Positions 35,039-44,857 are shown, counted from the first letter of the stretch. The stretch: DNA of 64,000 bases from CBDEGK01 sp965237855 (GCA_965237855.1 CBDEGK010000004.1:496001-560000); one strand, 5' to 3'. Numbers and translations are program-made. Notes: generated by a model from the sequence alone, not told the origin.

Positions 35039-35868
35039 GGGATTTCCACCGTGCTGATACCACGGTGGGTAGGCCGCTCCGTGGATTCCTCATGATTGAG
35101 CGCAATCAACTCTGCCGCAATCGACACCGCCACTTCCACAGGGCGCTTACCAGGCACAGCGGATAATCCTACCGGACAGTGCACGGCCTGATAAAAGTCG
35201 GGTTCATGTCCCCGGTGCTGCATGCGCATTTGGAAACGACGCCACTTGGTCTTCGAACCAATCAGGCCGACGTAGCGCGCATCACCTCGCTGCAATACCG
35301 CCTGCAAGATCTGGTAGTCCAACTGGTGATTATGGGTCATGACAATAAAGTCACTGCCCGCCGGCATCGCCGCCGCTTCTTCAGCGGGCTCGTCGCTGAT
35401 AACCATGCTGACATTGGCGGCGGTTTCCTGCTGGCGGAAACTTTCACGGCTGTCCACCCAGTGCAGACGACAGGGCAATTGGGCAAGAATGGGGACCAGC
35501 GCGGTGCCCACATGACCTGCACCGAACACCGCAATCGTCATTTGCGCGCCTTTGAAGCTTTCAAACAACAGGTTGGTGTGGCCGCCGCAGCATTGACCCA
35601 GGGATGCGCCGAGGCGGATGTTTTCTATACGTTGTTGCTCTCCATCGGTGGCCATCAGTTCGGCGGCTATTTCATGGGCCCGGTATTCGAGGTGCCCACC
35701 GCCAATCGAGCCATAACTAGCTTCAGCGCCAATCACCATCTTGGTTCCGTTGTCCCGGGGCGTAGAACCCCGCACACCCAATACCGTCACCAGTACATAG
35801 GGTTCGCCGCGGCTTTGCAATTCCTGCACCGCGTCGATCCAACTGACGTTACTGGGCAGGCGATTCAC
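35035..35868 (-). CDS. xdhC: xanthine dehydrogenase accessory protein XdhC
   Basis: A protein of about 277 residues that binds molybdenum cofactor, aids its sulfuration and inserts it into xanthine dehydrogenase. The N-terminal part has RGSTPRDNGTKMV and the Rossmann part has VFGAGHVGTALVPIL, both typical. I start it at the GTG at 35868, which overlaps the xdhB stop as GTGA and follows a GGGAG ribosome site by eight bases. The frame to 35958 runs inside xdhB. Confidence 0.92.
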   Translation of the reverse strand: MNRLPSNVSWIDAVQELQSRGEPYVLVTVLGVRGSTPRDNGTKMVIGAEASYGSIGGGHLEYRAHEIAAELMATDGEQQRIENIRLGASLGQCCGGHTNLLFESFKGAQMTIAVFGAGHVGTALVPILAQLPCRLHWVDSRESFRQQETAANVSMVISDEPAEEAAAMPAGSDFIVMTHNHQLDYQILQAVLQRGDARYVGLIGSKTKWRRFQMRMQHRGHEPDFYQAVHCPVGLSAVPGKRPVEVAVSIAAELIALNHEESTERPTHRGISTVEIP

Positions 35869-38165
35869 GATTGCAACTCCCGGCAGGCTGCCAGCACCCG
35901 CTCCGGTGTCGCCGGTGCGTCCAATTGCGGACTGCGCTGGTAGTCGGCGATGCTGCACACGGCATCACGTAATGCGCTCCACACCGAGATGGCCAGCATT
36001 AGCGGCGGCTCGCCCACCGCCTTGGAGTGGTAAATCGTCGCCTCCACATTGGGGCTTTCAGGTAACAGCTCTACATTGAACTCAACCGGGGTGTCGCCAA
36101 TCGCGGGAATTTTGTAGCTGGCCGCGTTATTGGTTTGCAAACGGCCGTCTTCTCCCCAGACCAGCTCCTCGGTGGTGAGCCAGCCCATGCCCTGTATAAA
36201 GCCACCTTCCACCTGGCCAATGTCGATGGCCGGATTCAGCGATTCGCCAACGTCGTGGCAGATATCAACTCGCAGCACTTTGTATTCCCCAGTCAGGGTA
36301 TCGATCACCACCTCGGAGACTGCTGCCCCGTATGCATAGTAGAAAAAGGGCCGACCCTTGGCCTGCTCCCTGTCGTAGTAGATCTTGGGCGTCCGGTAGT
36401 AACCGGTCGCCGAGAGCGGCACGCGGTTGAGATAGGCAAGCTGTATCATCTCCGCGAAACTCATGTCCTCCTCACCGACCACAACCCGACCTTGTTTAAA
36501 AACGATCTCACGCGGATGAATAGAAAAGTGGCTGGCGGCAAAATCCACCAGGCGCTGCTTGATCCTGGCCGCGGCATCCCGCGCCGCCATACCATTGAGA
36601 TCACTGCCCGAAGAGGCCGCGGTGGGCGAGCTGTTCGGCACCTTGTCGGTGCGCGTCGAGGTACAGGTGATGGTGCTGATATCCACCTGGAATTCCTGCG
36701 CCACCACCTGTGCCACCTTGGTGTAAAGCCCCTGCCCCATCTCGGTGCCGCCGTGATTGAGCTGAATACTACCGTCGGTGTACACATGTATCAGCGCGCC
36801 AGCCTGGTTGAGATGCTGCACGGTGAAGGAGATACCAAATTTAACCGGGGTCAGGCTAATACCGCGTTTTAGTACCGGGCTGGTGCTATTGAATTCACGT
36901 ATTGCCTGGCGCCGTTGTCGATAGTCAGAATTGCTCTCGAGACGATCTACCAGGGGAGCAATGATATGTTGTTCTATTTGCTGGCCGTAGTGAGTGGAAT
37001 CGCGGCCACCTTCGGCCCGATAGAGGTTGCGTTTGCGTACATCGAGGGGGTCCAGGCCAGTGGCTGTCGCCACCTGCTCGATAATGTTTTCGATGGCCAG
37101 CATGCCCTGGGGCCCACCGAAGCCGCGGAAGGCGGTGTTGGATACGGTATGGGTTTTAACCCGGTGACCCTGAATGCGGGCAGCGGGTAGAAAGTAACTG
37201 TTGTCGGCGTGAAACATGGCCCGATCGACAATGGCGTCGGATAAATCTGGCGACATACCGCAGCCCCCCGCCAATTCGAGATCCACGCCCAGTATCTGGC
37301 CGTCGGCGTCGAAGCCAACCTCATATTGAGTGTAGAAATGATGGCGCTTGCCCGTCGCCGTCATGTCGTCGGCGCGAGCCAGTCGAATCTTCACCGGCCG
37401 TCCGGTAAGGCGAGCCGCCAATGCTGCAATACAGGCCCATTGATTGGCATTGGTTTCCTTACCACCAAAGGCGCCACCCATGCGGCGCACATCCACCGTC
37501 ACCCGACTCAGGGGAACATTGAGCACCTCGGCCACCAGCTTCTGACCCTCGCTGGGGTGCTGGGTGGAGGTATACACCAGCATGCCGCCGTCTTCCTCGG
37601 GCACGCAGAGAGCCGCCTGCCCCTCCAGGTACAACTGTTCCTGGCCACCACTGCGGAATTCACCCTGCAAACGATGGGGTGCCTGTGTCAACGCGGCTGC
37701 CACATCACCGCGCTGCTGGGTATGACTGGGGCGCACAAATTGCTTCGCGGCCAGGCCCTGCTCTATGGTCAGTAAGGCGGGCTGTGGCACATAGTCGACC
37801 TCCGCCAGGGTGGCCGCCTTGCGCGCCAATTCGTGACTGCTGGCAACCACCGCAAACAAGACCTGGCCGAAAAACTCCACTGTCTGTTCCACCAACAGCG
37901 GATCACCGGGAAAGACCGGGCCGATATCGCGGTGACCGGGAATATCCTCGGCGGTAAGAACAGCCACAACGCCGGTTGCGGTGCGCACCTTGTCCAGGTC
38001 GAGCCCCTTGATACGGGCGTGGGCCTGGGAGCTCAAACCCACATAGGCGTAGAGAAGGTCGCGGGGTTCCGGCAAATCGTCGGTGTAGTTCGCCTCACCA
38101 CTGACATGTTTGTGGGCGCTCTCGTGTGGTAGCGCTCGGCCAACGCTTTTATCAACACTATGCAT
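35865..38165 (-). CDS. xdhB: xanthine dehydrogenase, molybdenum-binding subunit
   Basis: A 766-residue large subunit that oxidises hypoxanthine and xanthine to urate at a molybdopterin centre. The cofactor segments include RRMGGAFGGKE, NTAFRGFGGPQGM and SPTAASSGSDLNG. The catalytic Glu is in the late VGEPPLMLAISVW motif. The ATG overlaps the small-subunit stop by 8 bp. Lengths and gene order (small, large, xdhC) are those of the proteobacterial two-subunit enzyme. Confidence 0.95.
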   Translation of the reverse strand: MHSVDKSVGRALPHESAHKHVSGEANYTDDLPEPRDLLYAYVGLSSQAHARIKGLDLDKVRTATGVVAVLTAEDIPGHRDIGPVFPGDPLLVEQTVEFFGQVLFAVVASSHELARKAATLAEVDYVPQPALLTIEQGLAAKQFVRPSHTQQRGDVAAALTQAPHRLQGEFRSGGQEQLYLEGQAALCVPEEDGGMLVYTSTQHPSEGQKLVAEVLNVPLSRVTVDVRRMGGAFGGKETNANQWACIAALAARLTGRPVKIRLARADDMTATGKRHHFYTQYEVGFDADGQILGVDLELAGGCGMSPDLSDAIVDRAMFHADNSYFLPAARIQGHRVKTHTVSNTAFRGFGGPQGMLAIENIIEQVATATGLDPLDVRKRNLYRAEGGRDSTHYGQQIEQHIIAPLVDRLESNSDYRQRRQAIREFNSTSPVLKRGISLTPVKFGISFTVQHLNQAGALIHVYTDGSIQLNHGGTEMGQGLYTKVAQVVAQEFQVDISTITCTSTRTDKVPNSSPTAASSGSDLNGMAARDAAARIKQRLVDFAASHFSIHPREIVFKQGRVVVGEEDMSFAEMIQLAYLNRVPLSATGYYRTPKIYYDREQAKGRPFFYYAYGAAVSEVVIDTLTGEYKVLRVDICHDVGESLNPAIDIGQVEGGFIQGMGWLTTEELVWGEDGRLQTNNAASYKIPAIGDTPVEFNVELLPESPNVEATIYHSKAVGEPPLMLAISVWSALRDAVCSIADYQRSPQLDAPATPERVLAACRELQS

Positions 38166-39618
38166 AGTGCGTCACCCGCAGAGCTGACTGCTCCAGCCCG
38201 GTCTCCGGGTCAGTCTCCAACTCTTTCTCGAAATACAGTCTCAACAGCATATTGGTCGCCACCTGCATCCGGTAATCCGCACTGGCGCGAAAATCGGAGA
38301 TCGGCGAAAAATCCTCGCTCATGGCTTTCATAGCAGCGTCGATCAACCCGCGCTGCCAGGGCTGACCAACCAGCGCCTGCTCGCAGCGACTGGCACGCTT
38401 CGGAATCTCGGCCATGCCACCGAAGGCAATACTGGCGCCAACCACCACGCCGTTCTCCACCGCGACGTCGAAGGCACCGCAAACCGCGGAAATATCGTCT
38501 TCAAGTCGCTTGCTGACTTTGTATATTCGCAGCCGTTCTCCCGTTCCCTGCTTGGGAATGCGGATGGCGCGAATAAATTCGCCGGACTCCAGGGCTGTCT
38601 GCCGGTAACCGGTAAAGAATGACTCGATCGGCAGCTGGCGCACCGTCTCTCCCCGCTGCAATACCAACTCCGCGGCCAGGGCGATCAACACCGGCGGCAT
38701 ATCGCCAATCGGCGAAGCATTGGCCACATTGCCGCCGACAGTGCCCTGATTCCTGATTTGCAGGGAACCGAGACGCTCCAGTAACTCGCCCAGCTCGGGC
38801 CAGTTCTCGACCAGCACGGATTTGCACTCGCTGTAGGTCACCGCGGCCCCTATCTCCAGCACCGCCTCGCTGTCGTCGATCTGCTTCAGCTCCTGCACCG
38901 TGCCGGTATACACCAGGGTTTTGATGTCTTGCAGGCCCTGGGTGATTTCCAGGCACAGGTCGGTACCTCCTGCCAGCAGCCGCGCGTCGGGGTATTGCTC
39001 GAGTAGCTGGGCTAATTCTGCCACGTCAACCGGCGCAAAATAGTTGTTCCCGTCGCCCTGTAAGCTGGCATCGGCACTGGCGATCGCGGCCAATCGCTGT
39101 TGCGTATCCGCGGCCCCCAGGCTAAAGCTGTCCTGTTGATCGGGTTCATACATCTGCACAGCGGCATCGATAATCGGCCGATAGCCTGTGCAACGGCACA
39201 GGTTGCCGCCCAGGGATTCAATAATTTCAGGGCGCTGCGGTTGCTCATGCTGCTTGAGATGAGCAAACATCGACATCACAAAACCGGGGGTACAGAAACC
39301 GCATTGGGAGCCATGGCAATCCACCATGGCCTGCTGAACCGGGTGCAGCTGACCGTGCTGGCGGAGATGTTCAACCGTTATCAGCTGCTTGCCGTGCAAT
39401 GTCCCGACCGGGGTGATGCAGGCATTGATAGCCCGGTAGCGCAGCCCACCCTGCTCCAGCTCTGCCAGTACCACGGTACAGGCGCCGCAATCCCCAGAGG
39501 CACAGCCTTCCTTGGTACCTGTTAGTCCCGCTTGTTCGCGCAAATACCTGAGCACCGAGACATTGGGGTCCAGGTTCTGCAACTGTTGCTCGAGGTCGTT
39601 GAGCAAAAAACGGATCAA
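38158..39618 (-). CDS. xdhA: xanthine dehydrogenase, iron-sulfur/FAD subunit
   Basis: A 486-residue subunit carrying two [2Fe-2S] clusters (Cys 39, 44, 47, 67 and Cys 106, 109, 141, 143) and an FAD domain at about 195-370 (LLAGGTDLCLEI, GNVANASPIGDMPP). It passes electrons from the molybdenum centre to NAD+. The start is a TTG at 39618 preceded by GGAG with a six-base spacer. It is the first gene of the 12-gene purine operon, so transcription starts in the gap upstream. Confidence 0.95.
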   Translation of the reverse strand: MIRFLLNDLEQQLQNLDPNVSVLRYLREQAGLTGTKEGCASGDCGACTVVLAELEQGGLRYRAINACITPVGTLHGKQLITVEHLRQHGQLHPVQQAMVDCHGSQCGFCTPGFVMSMFAHLKQHEQPQRPEIIESLGGNLCRCTGYRPIIDAAVQMYEPDQQDSFSLGAADTQQRLAAIASADASLQGDGNNYFAPVDVAELAQLLEQYPDARLLAGGTDLCLEITQGLQDIKTLVYTGTVQELKQIDDSEAVLEIGAAVTYSECKSVLVENWPELGELLERLGSLQIRNQGTVGGNVANASPIGDMPPVLIALAAELVLQRGETVRQLPIESFFTGYRQTALESGEFIRAIRIPKQGTGERLRIYKVSKRLEDDISAVCGAFDVAVENGVVVGASIAFGGMAEIPKRASRCEQALVGQPWQRGLIDAAMKAMSEDFSPISDFRASADYRMQVATNMLLRLYFEKELETDPETGLEQSALRVTHYA

Positions 39619-39650
39619 GGAATTCTCCAGCGCAGGCTATAGTTCAAATT

Positions 39651-39666
39651 CTGACAGTAGTGTCAG
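39651..39666. promoter_or_regulatory. inverted repeat, possible operator of the purine operon
   Basis: CTGACAGTAGTGTCAG has perfect six-base arms around four bases. It lies 33 bp upstream of the xdhA start, followed by an AT-rich stretch up to 39695. It sits in the only sizeable gap before the 12-gene operon, opposite the divergent TonB receptor. A TetR/RutR-like repressor site is the natural guess, but the arms differ from the E. coli RutR box. Confidence 0.4.
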
Positions 39667-39823
39667 TAAATATAGCATAACAATATAAGAATTATGGCAT
39701 CCGCCGTGTTAAATGCACCCCGGTTTGTTGTAGGCTTAGCCTGCCAATAAGTCATCACGCAAAAATAAACCGGTGGGGACACTGCGCTCTCCACCCCAGA
39801 ATAAGCCAATCAAGGAACTGTCC

Positions 39824-42106
39824 ATGAAAAGATCACTATTTGCCGTCAGTCCGCTGTGTCTGGCCATTGCCGCTTTGTCAGCGCCCATCCATGCCCAGCA
39901 AGAACGCATGGTATTCGAAGAGGTACTGGTAACCGCGGAAAAACGCACCGAGAGCCTGCAGGATCTGTCCCAGGCAGTAACGGCTCTATCCGCAAAGGAC
40001 CTGGATGATCGCGAGCTGACCTCCATTGTCGACCTGAGCGCAATTGCTCCGGGTGTCAACATCGCCAAGAATGAAGGCTTCAAAACGGTTATCACCATTC
40101 GCGGTATTGGCAACGAAGCCAACCAGAACGCGATTGCTAACCCCTCTGTTTCCTATCACCTGGATGGCATCTACGTAGCATCCCCGTTCGCCTTGCAGAC
40201 GGATTTTCTCGACCTGGAGCGGATCGAGGTCTTGCGGGGTCCCCAGGGCACCCTGTTCGGCCAGAATTCAACCGGTGGCGCCATCAATGTGATCACCAAG
40301 GCCCCGGACACGGAAGAATTCTATGGCACCGCCGACCTGACCCTGGGTAACTACGACCTGGTGCGCCTCCGCGCCGCGGTCAATGTGCCCATGAGCGACA
40401 GTTTTGCTGCACGTTTGTCGGTAGCGACCAACGAACACGAGGGCTATACCGATAATATCGTCAATGGTCAGGACCTGGACGACGCCGATAGCGTCTCGGC
40501 CCGCCTGCGCTTGTTGTGGGAAATCTCCCCTAACTTCCGTGCCCACCTGACGGCCCAATATTTCGACGAAGATGTGAACGGTCAGGCACAGAAGGGTTTG
40601 CTCGATCCCACCACCAATTCTCGTAAGCTGGCCCAGGACTCGATCTCCCACTACGAGCTGGAATCCCAACTGTACAGCCTGGTGCTGGAGTGGGACCTGG
40701 AGGCGTTCTCAATCAAATCGCTAACCAGCTACCAGGATGACGACATCGCCATTCTCCGTGACAATGACCGCAACGACCTGGCCTCGCTGCCACCCTTTGC
40801 CCAGTTGCCCAGCTACTTCGACCCGGAAACCAACCACCAGAAAACCACCACCCAGGAATTCAACCTGATCTCCGCCGAACCGGCCTTTGGTAAACTGGAC
40901 TGGGTAGCAGGAATCTTCTATCTCGACACCGAAGTTGATATCTCGATTGTAGAGCGCCTGGATTTCGGCTTTGACGGTGTGTTCGACCCCTTCACCGTAG
41001 AAGACATTCTTACATTTGCGCCAGCCGACGCGGGCTTTATCTCAGACTCCAAGCCCGAGCGAGAATCTACCTCAATCTACGGCCAGGGCACGTGGAACTT
41101 TACCGATACCTGGCGCATGGTGGGCGGTCTTCGCTATACCGAGGATGAAGTCTACTCTGAGGTCACCAACTTCTACGGCCGTGGCGGCACTGAGATCCTG
41201 GAAATCGACAGCGAGAAGTGGACTGGGCGACTGGCGCTAGAGCACGACTTCAATGACTCTACCATGGGCTATATCTCTTACACGCGTGGCTTTAAGCCTG
41301 GCGGCAGTAATCTCACCTTTGGCCAAGAAGCTGTCGTTTCTCCAATCGTGGTTCTACCCATCTTCGAGGAAGAAACCATTGATGCTTTCGAAGTAGGTAT
41401 CAAGACCGATCTCGCCGACGGCCGCATACGCCTGAATGGTGCCGCCTTCTACTATGATTACGAAAACCTGCAATACCAGGCTACCGACCCTGAGGTATTC
41501 CAGGGCGGTGTGGGCAATATCCCGGAATCGGAAATTTATGGCGCCGAGCTTGAGTTCGCTGCATTCCTGACCGAAACCCTGATCCTCGACGCCCGTATGG
41601 CCTGGCTGGAGACCGAAATCACCGCCAGCCACCTGTCTCTGGATAACGTCGAATCCGACGAGGCCACCAATGCGTTGATAGGACAGGGCTTTCCGCTGTT
41701 CGGACCGGAAATCGAGATGGCCCGTGCTGAAGCAATCACCGATGTCAAAGGCAACGAGTTGGCCAAGACTCCCGGTTTTACCGCCAACCTGGCACTCACC
41801 TACAACACCGAGATCGGCGCCTGGGGTAATTTTGACGGTATCCTGAGCTACACCTACCGGGGTGACTTCAAGCATCGCATCTTCAACAACCCAGCAACGG
41901 ACGAAGTTGACGATTACAGCACCATCGACCTGGTATTACGCTTCGCACCGATGGACGGCCCCTGGCGTATTGAACTCATCGGCAAGAACCTGACCGATGA
42001 AGACGGTATCAACGCCCGCTTCACCGACGTGTTCGGCGTCGGCGCCACCGGCGACCAGTTGATTGCACCTCGCCAGTACATGGTCCGCGCCGGCATCGAT
42101 TTCTAA
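39824..42106 (+). CDS. TonB-dependent outer-membrane receptor, possibly for purines or ureides
   Basis: A 760-residue receptor with signal peptide (cleavage near PIHAQQ), plug domain (about 40-160, with DLERIEVLRGPQGTLFGQNSTGG) and a 22-strand barrel ending in AGIDF. The EEVLVTAEKRTESLQD segment is the N-terminal lead-in to the plug of many large-substrate receptors. I start it at the ATG at 39824 after an AAGGA site. An upstream alternative start adds 17 unlikely residues. It diverges from the purine catabolic operon, so import of a purine, nucleoside or ureide is inferred. A REP-like hairpin follows. Confidence 0.88.
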   Translation: MKRSLFAVSPLCLAIAALSAPIHAQQERMVFEEVLVTAEKRTESLQDLSQAVTALSAKDLDDRELTSIVDLSAIAPGVNIAKNEGFKTVITIRGIGNEANQNAIANPSVSYHLDGIYVASPFALQTDFLDLERIEVLRGPQGTLFGQNSTGGAINVITKAPDTEEFYGTADLTLGNYDLVRLRAAVNVPMSDSFAARLSVATNEHEGYTDNIVNGQDLDDADSVSARLRLLWEISPNFRAHLTAQYFDEDVNGQAQKGLLDPTTNSRKLAQDSISHYELESQLYSLVLEWDLEAFSIKSLTSYQDDDIAILRDNDRNDLASLPPFAQLPSYFDPETNHQKTTTQEFNLISAEPAFGKLDWVAGIFYLDTEVDISIVERLDFGFDGVFDPFTVEDILTFAPADAGFISDSKPERESTSIYGQGTWNFTDTWRMVGGLRYTEDEVYSEVTNFYGRGGTEILEIDSEKWTGRLALEHDFNDSTMGYISYTRGFKPGGSNLTFGQEAVVSPIVVLPIFEEETIDAFEVGIKTDLADGRIRLNGAAFYYDYENLQYQATDPEVFQGGVGNIPESEIYGAELEFAAFLTETLILDARMAWLETEITASHLSLDNVESDEATNALIGQGFPLFGPEIEMARAEAITDVKGNELAKTPGFTANLALTYNTEIGAWGNFDGILSYTYRGDFKHRIFNNPATDEVDDYSTIDLVLRFAPMDGPWRIELIGKNLTDEDGINARFTDVFGVGATGDQLIAPRQYMVRAGIDF

Positions 42107-42115
42107 CAGCTACAA

Positions 42116-42172
42116 GGGGTCAGAGGTGATGTGGATAACTCCTGCGGAGTTACCCACATCACCTCCGACCCC
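42116..42172. repeat. REP-like palindrome between convergent genes
   Basis: A 57-base near-perfect inverted repeat. The left arm 42116-42142 begins GGGGTCAGAGGTGATG, the right arm 42146-42172 ends in CACCTCCGACCCC, and a three-base loop (TGC) separates them. Three mismatches give small bulges. It lies between the convergent TonB receptor and permease genes. It could be a mobile REP-type element, a two-way terminator, or both. No second copy was noticed in this window. Confidence 0.75.
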
Positions 42173-42183
42173 AAGAGCAACTT

Positions 42184-43479
42184 TCACATGAAGGTGAATT
42201 TAGCCAGGAACAGCGCGCCAAGAAACCAGGCACCGGGGCTGACTTCATTGGCACGACCGGTCAGAGTTTTTACACCGACATAGGTGATGAAGCCCAGGGC
42301 GATACCGTTGGCGATTGAAAACGACATCGGAATCATGATGATCGTCACCAGCGCCGGCATCAGCTCGGTGGCATCGTCCCAGTCCAGCGCGCGCATGCCA
42401 GACATCATCAACAGAGCTACATAGACCAGCGCCCCCGCCGTCGCAAAGGCTGGCACCATACCCGCCAGTGGCGCAAAGAACGTGGCCAACAAGAACAGCA
42501 CACCCACGGTTACCGCGGTCAGCCCGGTGCGGCCGCCCGCTTCAACCCCCGCGGCACTTTCCACGTAGCTGGTAACCGGCGCACAACCCAGGAAAGCACC
42601 CGCCACGCTGGAGGAACTGTCCGCCTTCAGCGCTTTGTCCATGTTCTCAATGTCGCCCTGCTCATTGATAAGGCCAGCTCGTGTGGCCACCCCCATCAGG
42701 GTGCCGGCGGTGTCGAACAGGTTTACAAACAGGATGGCGATAATCACCGAGATCATGGCCACATCGAAGGCGCCGGCGATATCCAGCGCCATAAAGGTCG
42801 GCGCCATATCCGGCGGCGGCGAGACCAAGCCCTGGTACTGCACCAGCCCCGTTGCCAGGCCAATCCCCGTCAGCAACAACACACCGATCATGATGGCGCC
42901 GGTGACCTGGCGCACAGAGAGTGCGGCGATAAGAATGAAGCCCATCGCTGCCAGCATCGGTTCGGGCTGGGTAAGATCCCCCAGCGCGAGGATGGTGGCG
43001 GGATTGGAGACAATGATGCCCGAGCTTTTCAGGCCGATGAAACCGATAAACAGGCCGACACCGCAGCCCATGGCGATACGCAGGTCCGTGGGAATACTAT
43101 TCAGCATCCAGGCACGCAAGCGGGTCACACTCATGATGAAGAACAGCACACCCGCCAGAAAAACCGCTCCCAGTGCCACCTGCCAGCTATAGCCCATTTC
43201 GCCGACCACGGTGTAGGTGAAGAAGGCGTTCAGGCCCATACCGGGAGCCAGGCCCACCGGCCAGTTGGCATACAAGCCCATGAAGATACAGGCCAGGGCC
43301 GCCGCCAGGCAGGTGGCGACAAAACTCGCGCCCTGGTCCATGCCCGCTGACGCCATCATCTGCGGGTTTACAAAAATGATATAAGCCATGGTCACGAAGG
43401 TGGTAAATCCCGCCAGCAGCTCCGTGCTTACCCGCGTATTGTGCTCACTCAGGCTGAACAGCCTTTCCAATATCTGCAT
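42184..43479 (-). CDS. NCS2-family purine permease, AzgA-like (adenine/guanine/hypoxanthine)
   Basis: An inner-membrane transporter of about 431 residues with 12-14 helices. Family motifs include TTFVTMAYIIFVNPQMM, GLAPGMGLNAFFTYT and the LFDTAGTLMGVATRAG segment. These place it in the AzgA/PbuG/GhxP branch, which brings in guanine, hypoxanthine or adenine with protons. I start it at the ATG at 43479, preceded by AAGGA. A TTG at 43509 would overlap the deaminase gene. It is the last gene of the permease-deaminase operon. Confidence 0.9.
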   Translation of the reverse strand: MQILERLFSLSEHNTRVSTELLAGFTTFVTMAYIIFVNPQMMASAGMDQGASFVATCLAAALACIFMGLYANWPVGLAPGMGLNAFFTYTVVGEMGYSWQVALGAVFLAGVLFFIMSVTRLRAWMLNSIPTDLRIAMGCGVGLFIGFIGLKSSGIIVSNPATILALGDLTQPEPMLAAMGFILIAALSVRQVTGAIMIGVLLLTGIGLATGLVQYQGLVSPPPDMAPTFMALDIAGAFDVAMISVIIAILFVNLFDTAGTLMGVATRAGLINEQGDIENMDKALKADSSSSVAGAFLGCAPVTSYVESAAGVEAGGRTGLTAVTVGVLFLLATFFAPLAGMVPAFATAGALVYVALLMMSGMRALDWDDATELMPALVTIIMIPMSFSIANGIALGFITYVGVKTLTGRANEVSPGAWFLGALFLAKFTFM

Positions 43480-43495
43480 CCGTCCTAATCCTTCA

Positions 43496-44857
43496 TCAGT
43501 ATTTGCCAACCAGTTCCCTGGCCAGTCGGGTTTGTTCTGCTATCAGCGCCGTCACGTCCAGGTCGAGCAATTCGCCGTCGTTGACCTTCCACTCACCGGC
43601 AACCATGACCTTGTCGGCGCGTTGGGCACCACACAGCAACAGCGCCGCCAGCGGTTCGTGACTGCCGGCAAAGGCAATATCATCGAGCTTAAACAGGGCC
43701 AGATCAGCCTGCTTGCCCGGCGCCAGTTGGCCAATATCGTTGCGGCCCAATACCGCCGCGGAACCGGCTGTAGCCCAACGCAGGGCATCGAGATGACTGA
43801 CCGCGGCGGCACCATAGCGCAGCCGCTGCAGATACAGGGCCAGGCGCGCTTCTACCATCATATTGCTGGAATCATTACTGGCGGAGCCATCCACTGCCAG
43901 ACCCAGTTTGACTCCCGCCGCTTCCAGTTCCAGGTTCCGGCAAATGCCCGATGCCAACATCATGTTAGAGCCTGGACAGTGGGCAATACCCACCCCGGCC
44001 GCACCCAGCCGCTGGATCTCTGAATCGTCAAAATGGATGCCGTGAGCGAGCCAGGTGCGTTCATGCAACCAGCCTGCCCGCTCCAGGTAATCCACTGTCC
44101 GGCAGCCGAACATCTCTTGGCAAAAATCCTCTTCATCCTGGGTTTCCGCCAGATGGGTGTGCAACATCACACCGTTTGCCTGTGCTAGTTCTGCGCTGTC
44201 GCGCATCAGCGACTCACTGACCGAAAACGGTGAGCAGGGAGCCAGGGCAATCTGCACCATCGCGCCCTCCCCGGCATCGTGAAATTTTTCAACGACGCGC
44301 TGACTGTCGCGAAGAATCACCGCTTCGTCCTGCACCGTGGATTGCGGCGGCAATCCACCCTGGTCCTCCCCCAACGACATGGAACCACGGCTCAGGGTTA
44401 CCCGGGCGCCAATCTGACTGGCAGCGTCCACCTGCGCATCCACAGCGTCATCCAAGCCTTGCGGAAACAGGTAGTGATGATCCGCCGACGTGGTACAGCC
44501 GGACAACAGCAACTCCGCCAATGCCACGCGGGTGGCACAGTGCAACATCTCCGGTGTCAGCCCGGCCCACACCGGGTACAGGCTTTTCAGCCAGTCGAAT
44601 AACTCCTTGTTCAGCGCGGCCGGCAGCGCGCGGGTCAGGGTCTGGTAAAAATGATGATGGGTATTGATCAGGCCCGGCAACAACACGTGTTGGGAGGCGT
44701 CGAGCACCACGTCGACCGGCTCTGCAGGCGCCTGCCCTGACTCCAACACTTCAACTATCAACTTACCGCGCACCACAAGTCCGCCGCTGCCCGCCGCGGT
44801 TGTGGCGGTGAAGCAGGCCAGGGGATTCTTGATCCAGGTACTCAATTCAGCTGACAT
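43496..44857 (-). CDS. 8-oxoguanine deaminase (amidohydrolase)
   Basis: A 453-residue amidohydrolase of the chlorohydrolase/8-oxoguanine deaminase group. Metal ligands are in LINTHHHFYQTL, VMLHTHLAETQDEEDF and LAHGIHFDDSE, and the catalytic Asp is in LGLAVDGSASNDSSNM. The family turns 8-oxoguanine into urate. This fits the setting, because urate then enters the PuuD pathway. It overlaps the upstream permease stop by 11 bp. A different purine or triazine-like substrate cannot be excluded. Confidence 0.85.
   Translation of the reverse strand: MSAELSTWIKNPLACFTATTAAGSGGLVVRGKLIVEVLESGQAPAEPVDVVLDASQHVLLPGLINTHHHFYQTLTRALPAALNKELFDWLKSLYPVWAGLTPEMLHCATRVALAELLLSGCTTSADHHYLFPQGLDDAVDAQVDAASQIGARVTLSRGSMSLGEDQGGLPPQSTVQDEAVILRDSQRVVEKFHDAGEGAMVQIALAPCSPFSVSESLMRDSAELAQANGVMLHTHLAETQDEEDFCQEMFGCRTVDYLERAGWLHERTWLAHGIHFDDSEIQRLGAAGVGIAHCPGSNMMLASGICRNLELEAAGVKLGLAVDGSASNDSSNMMVEARLALYLQRLRYGAAAVSHLDALRWATAGSAAVLGRNDIGQLAPGKQADLALFKLDDIAFAGSHEPLAALLLCGAQRADKVMVAGEWKVNDGELLDLDVTALIAEQTRLARELVGKY

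Noticed and set aside
39397..39618. The TTG start of xdhA as a possible sign of a truncated gene.
   Set aside because: The N-terminal MIRFLLND is the normal start of the family and a GGAG site precedes the TTG, so the gene is complete.
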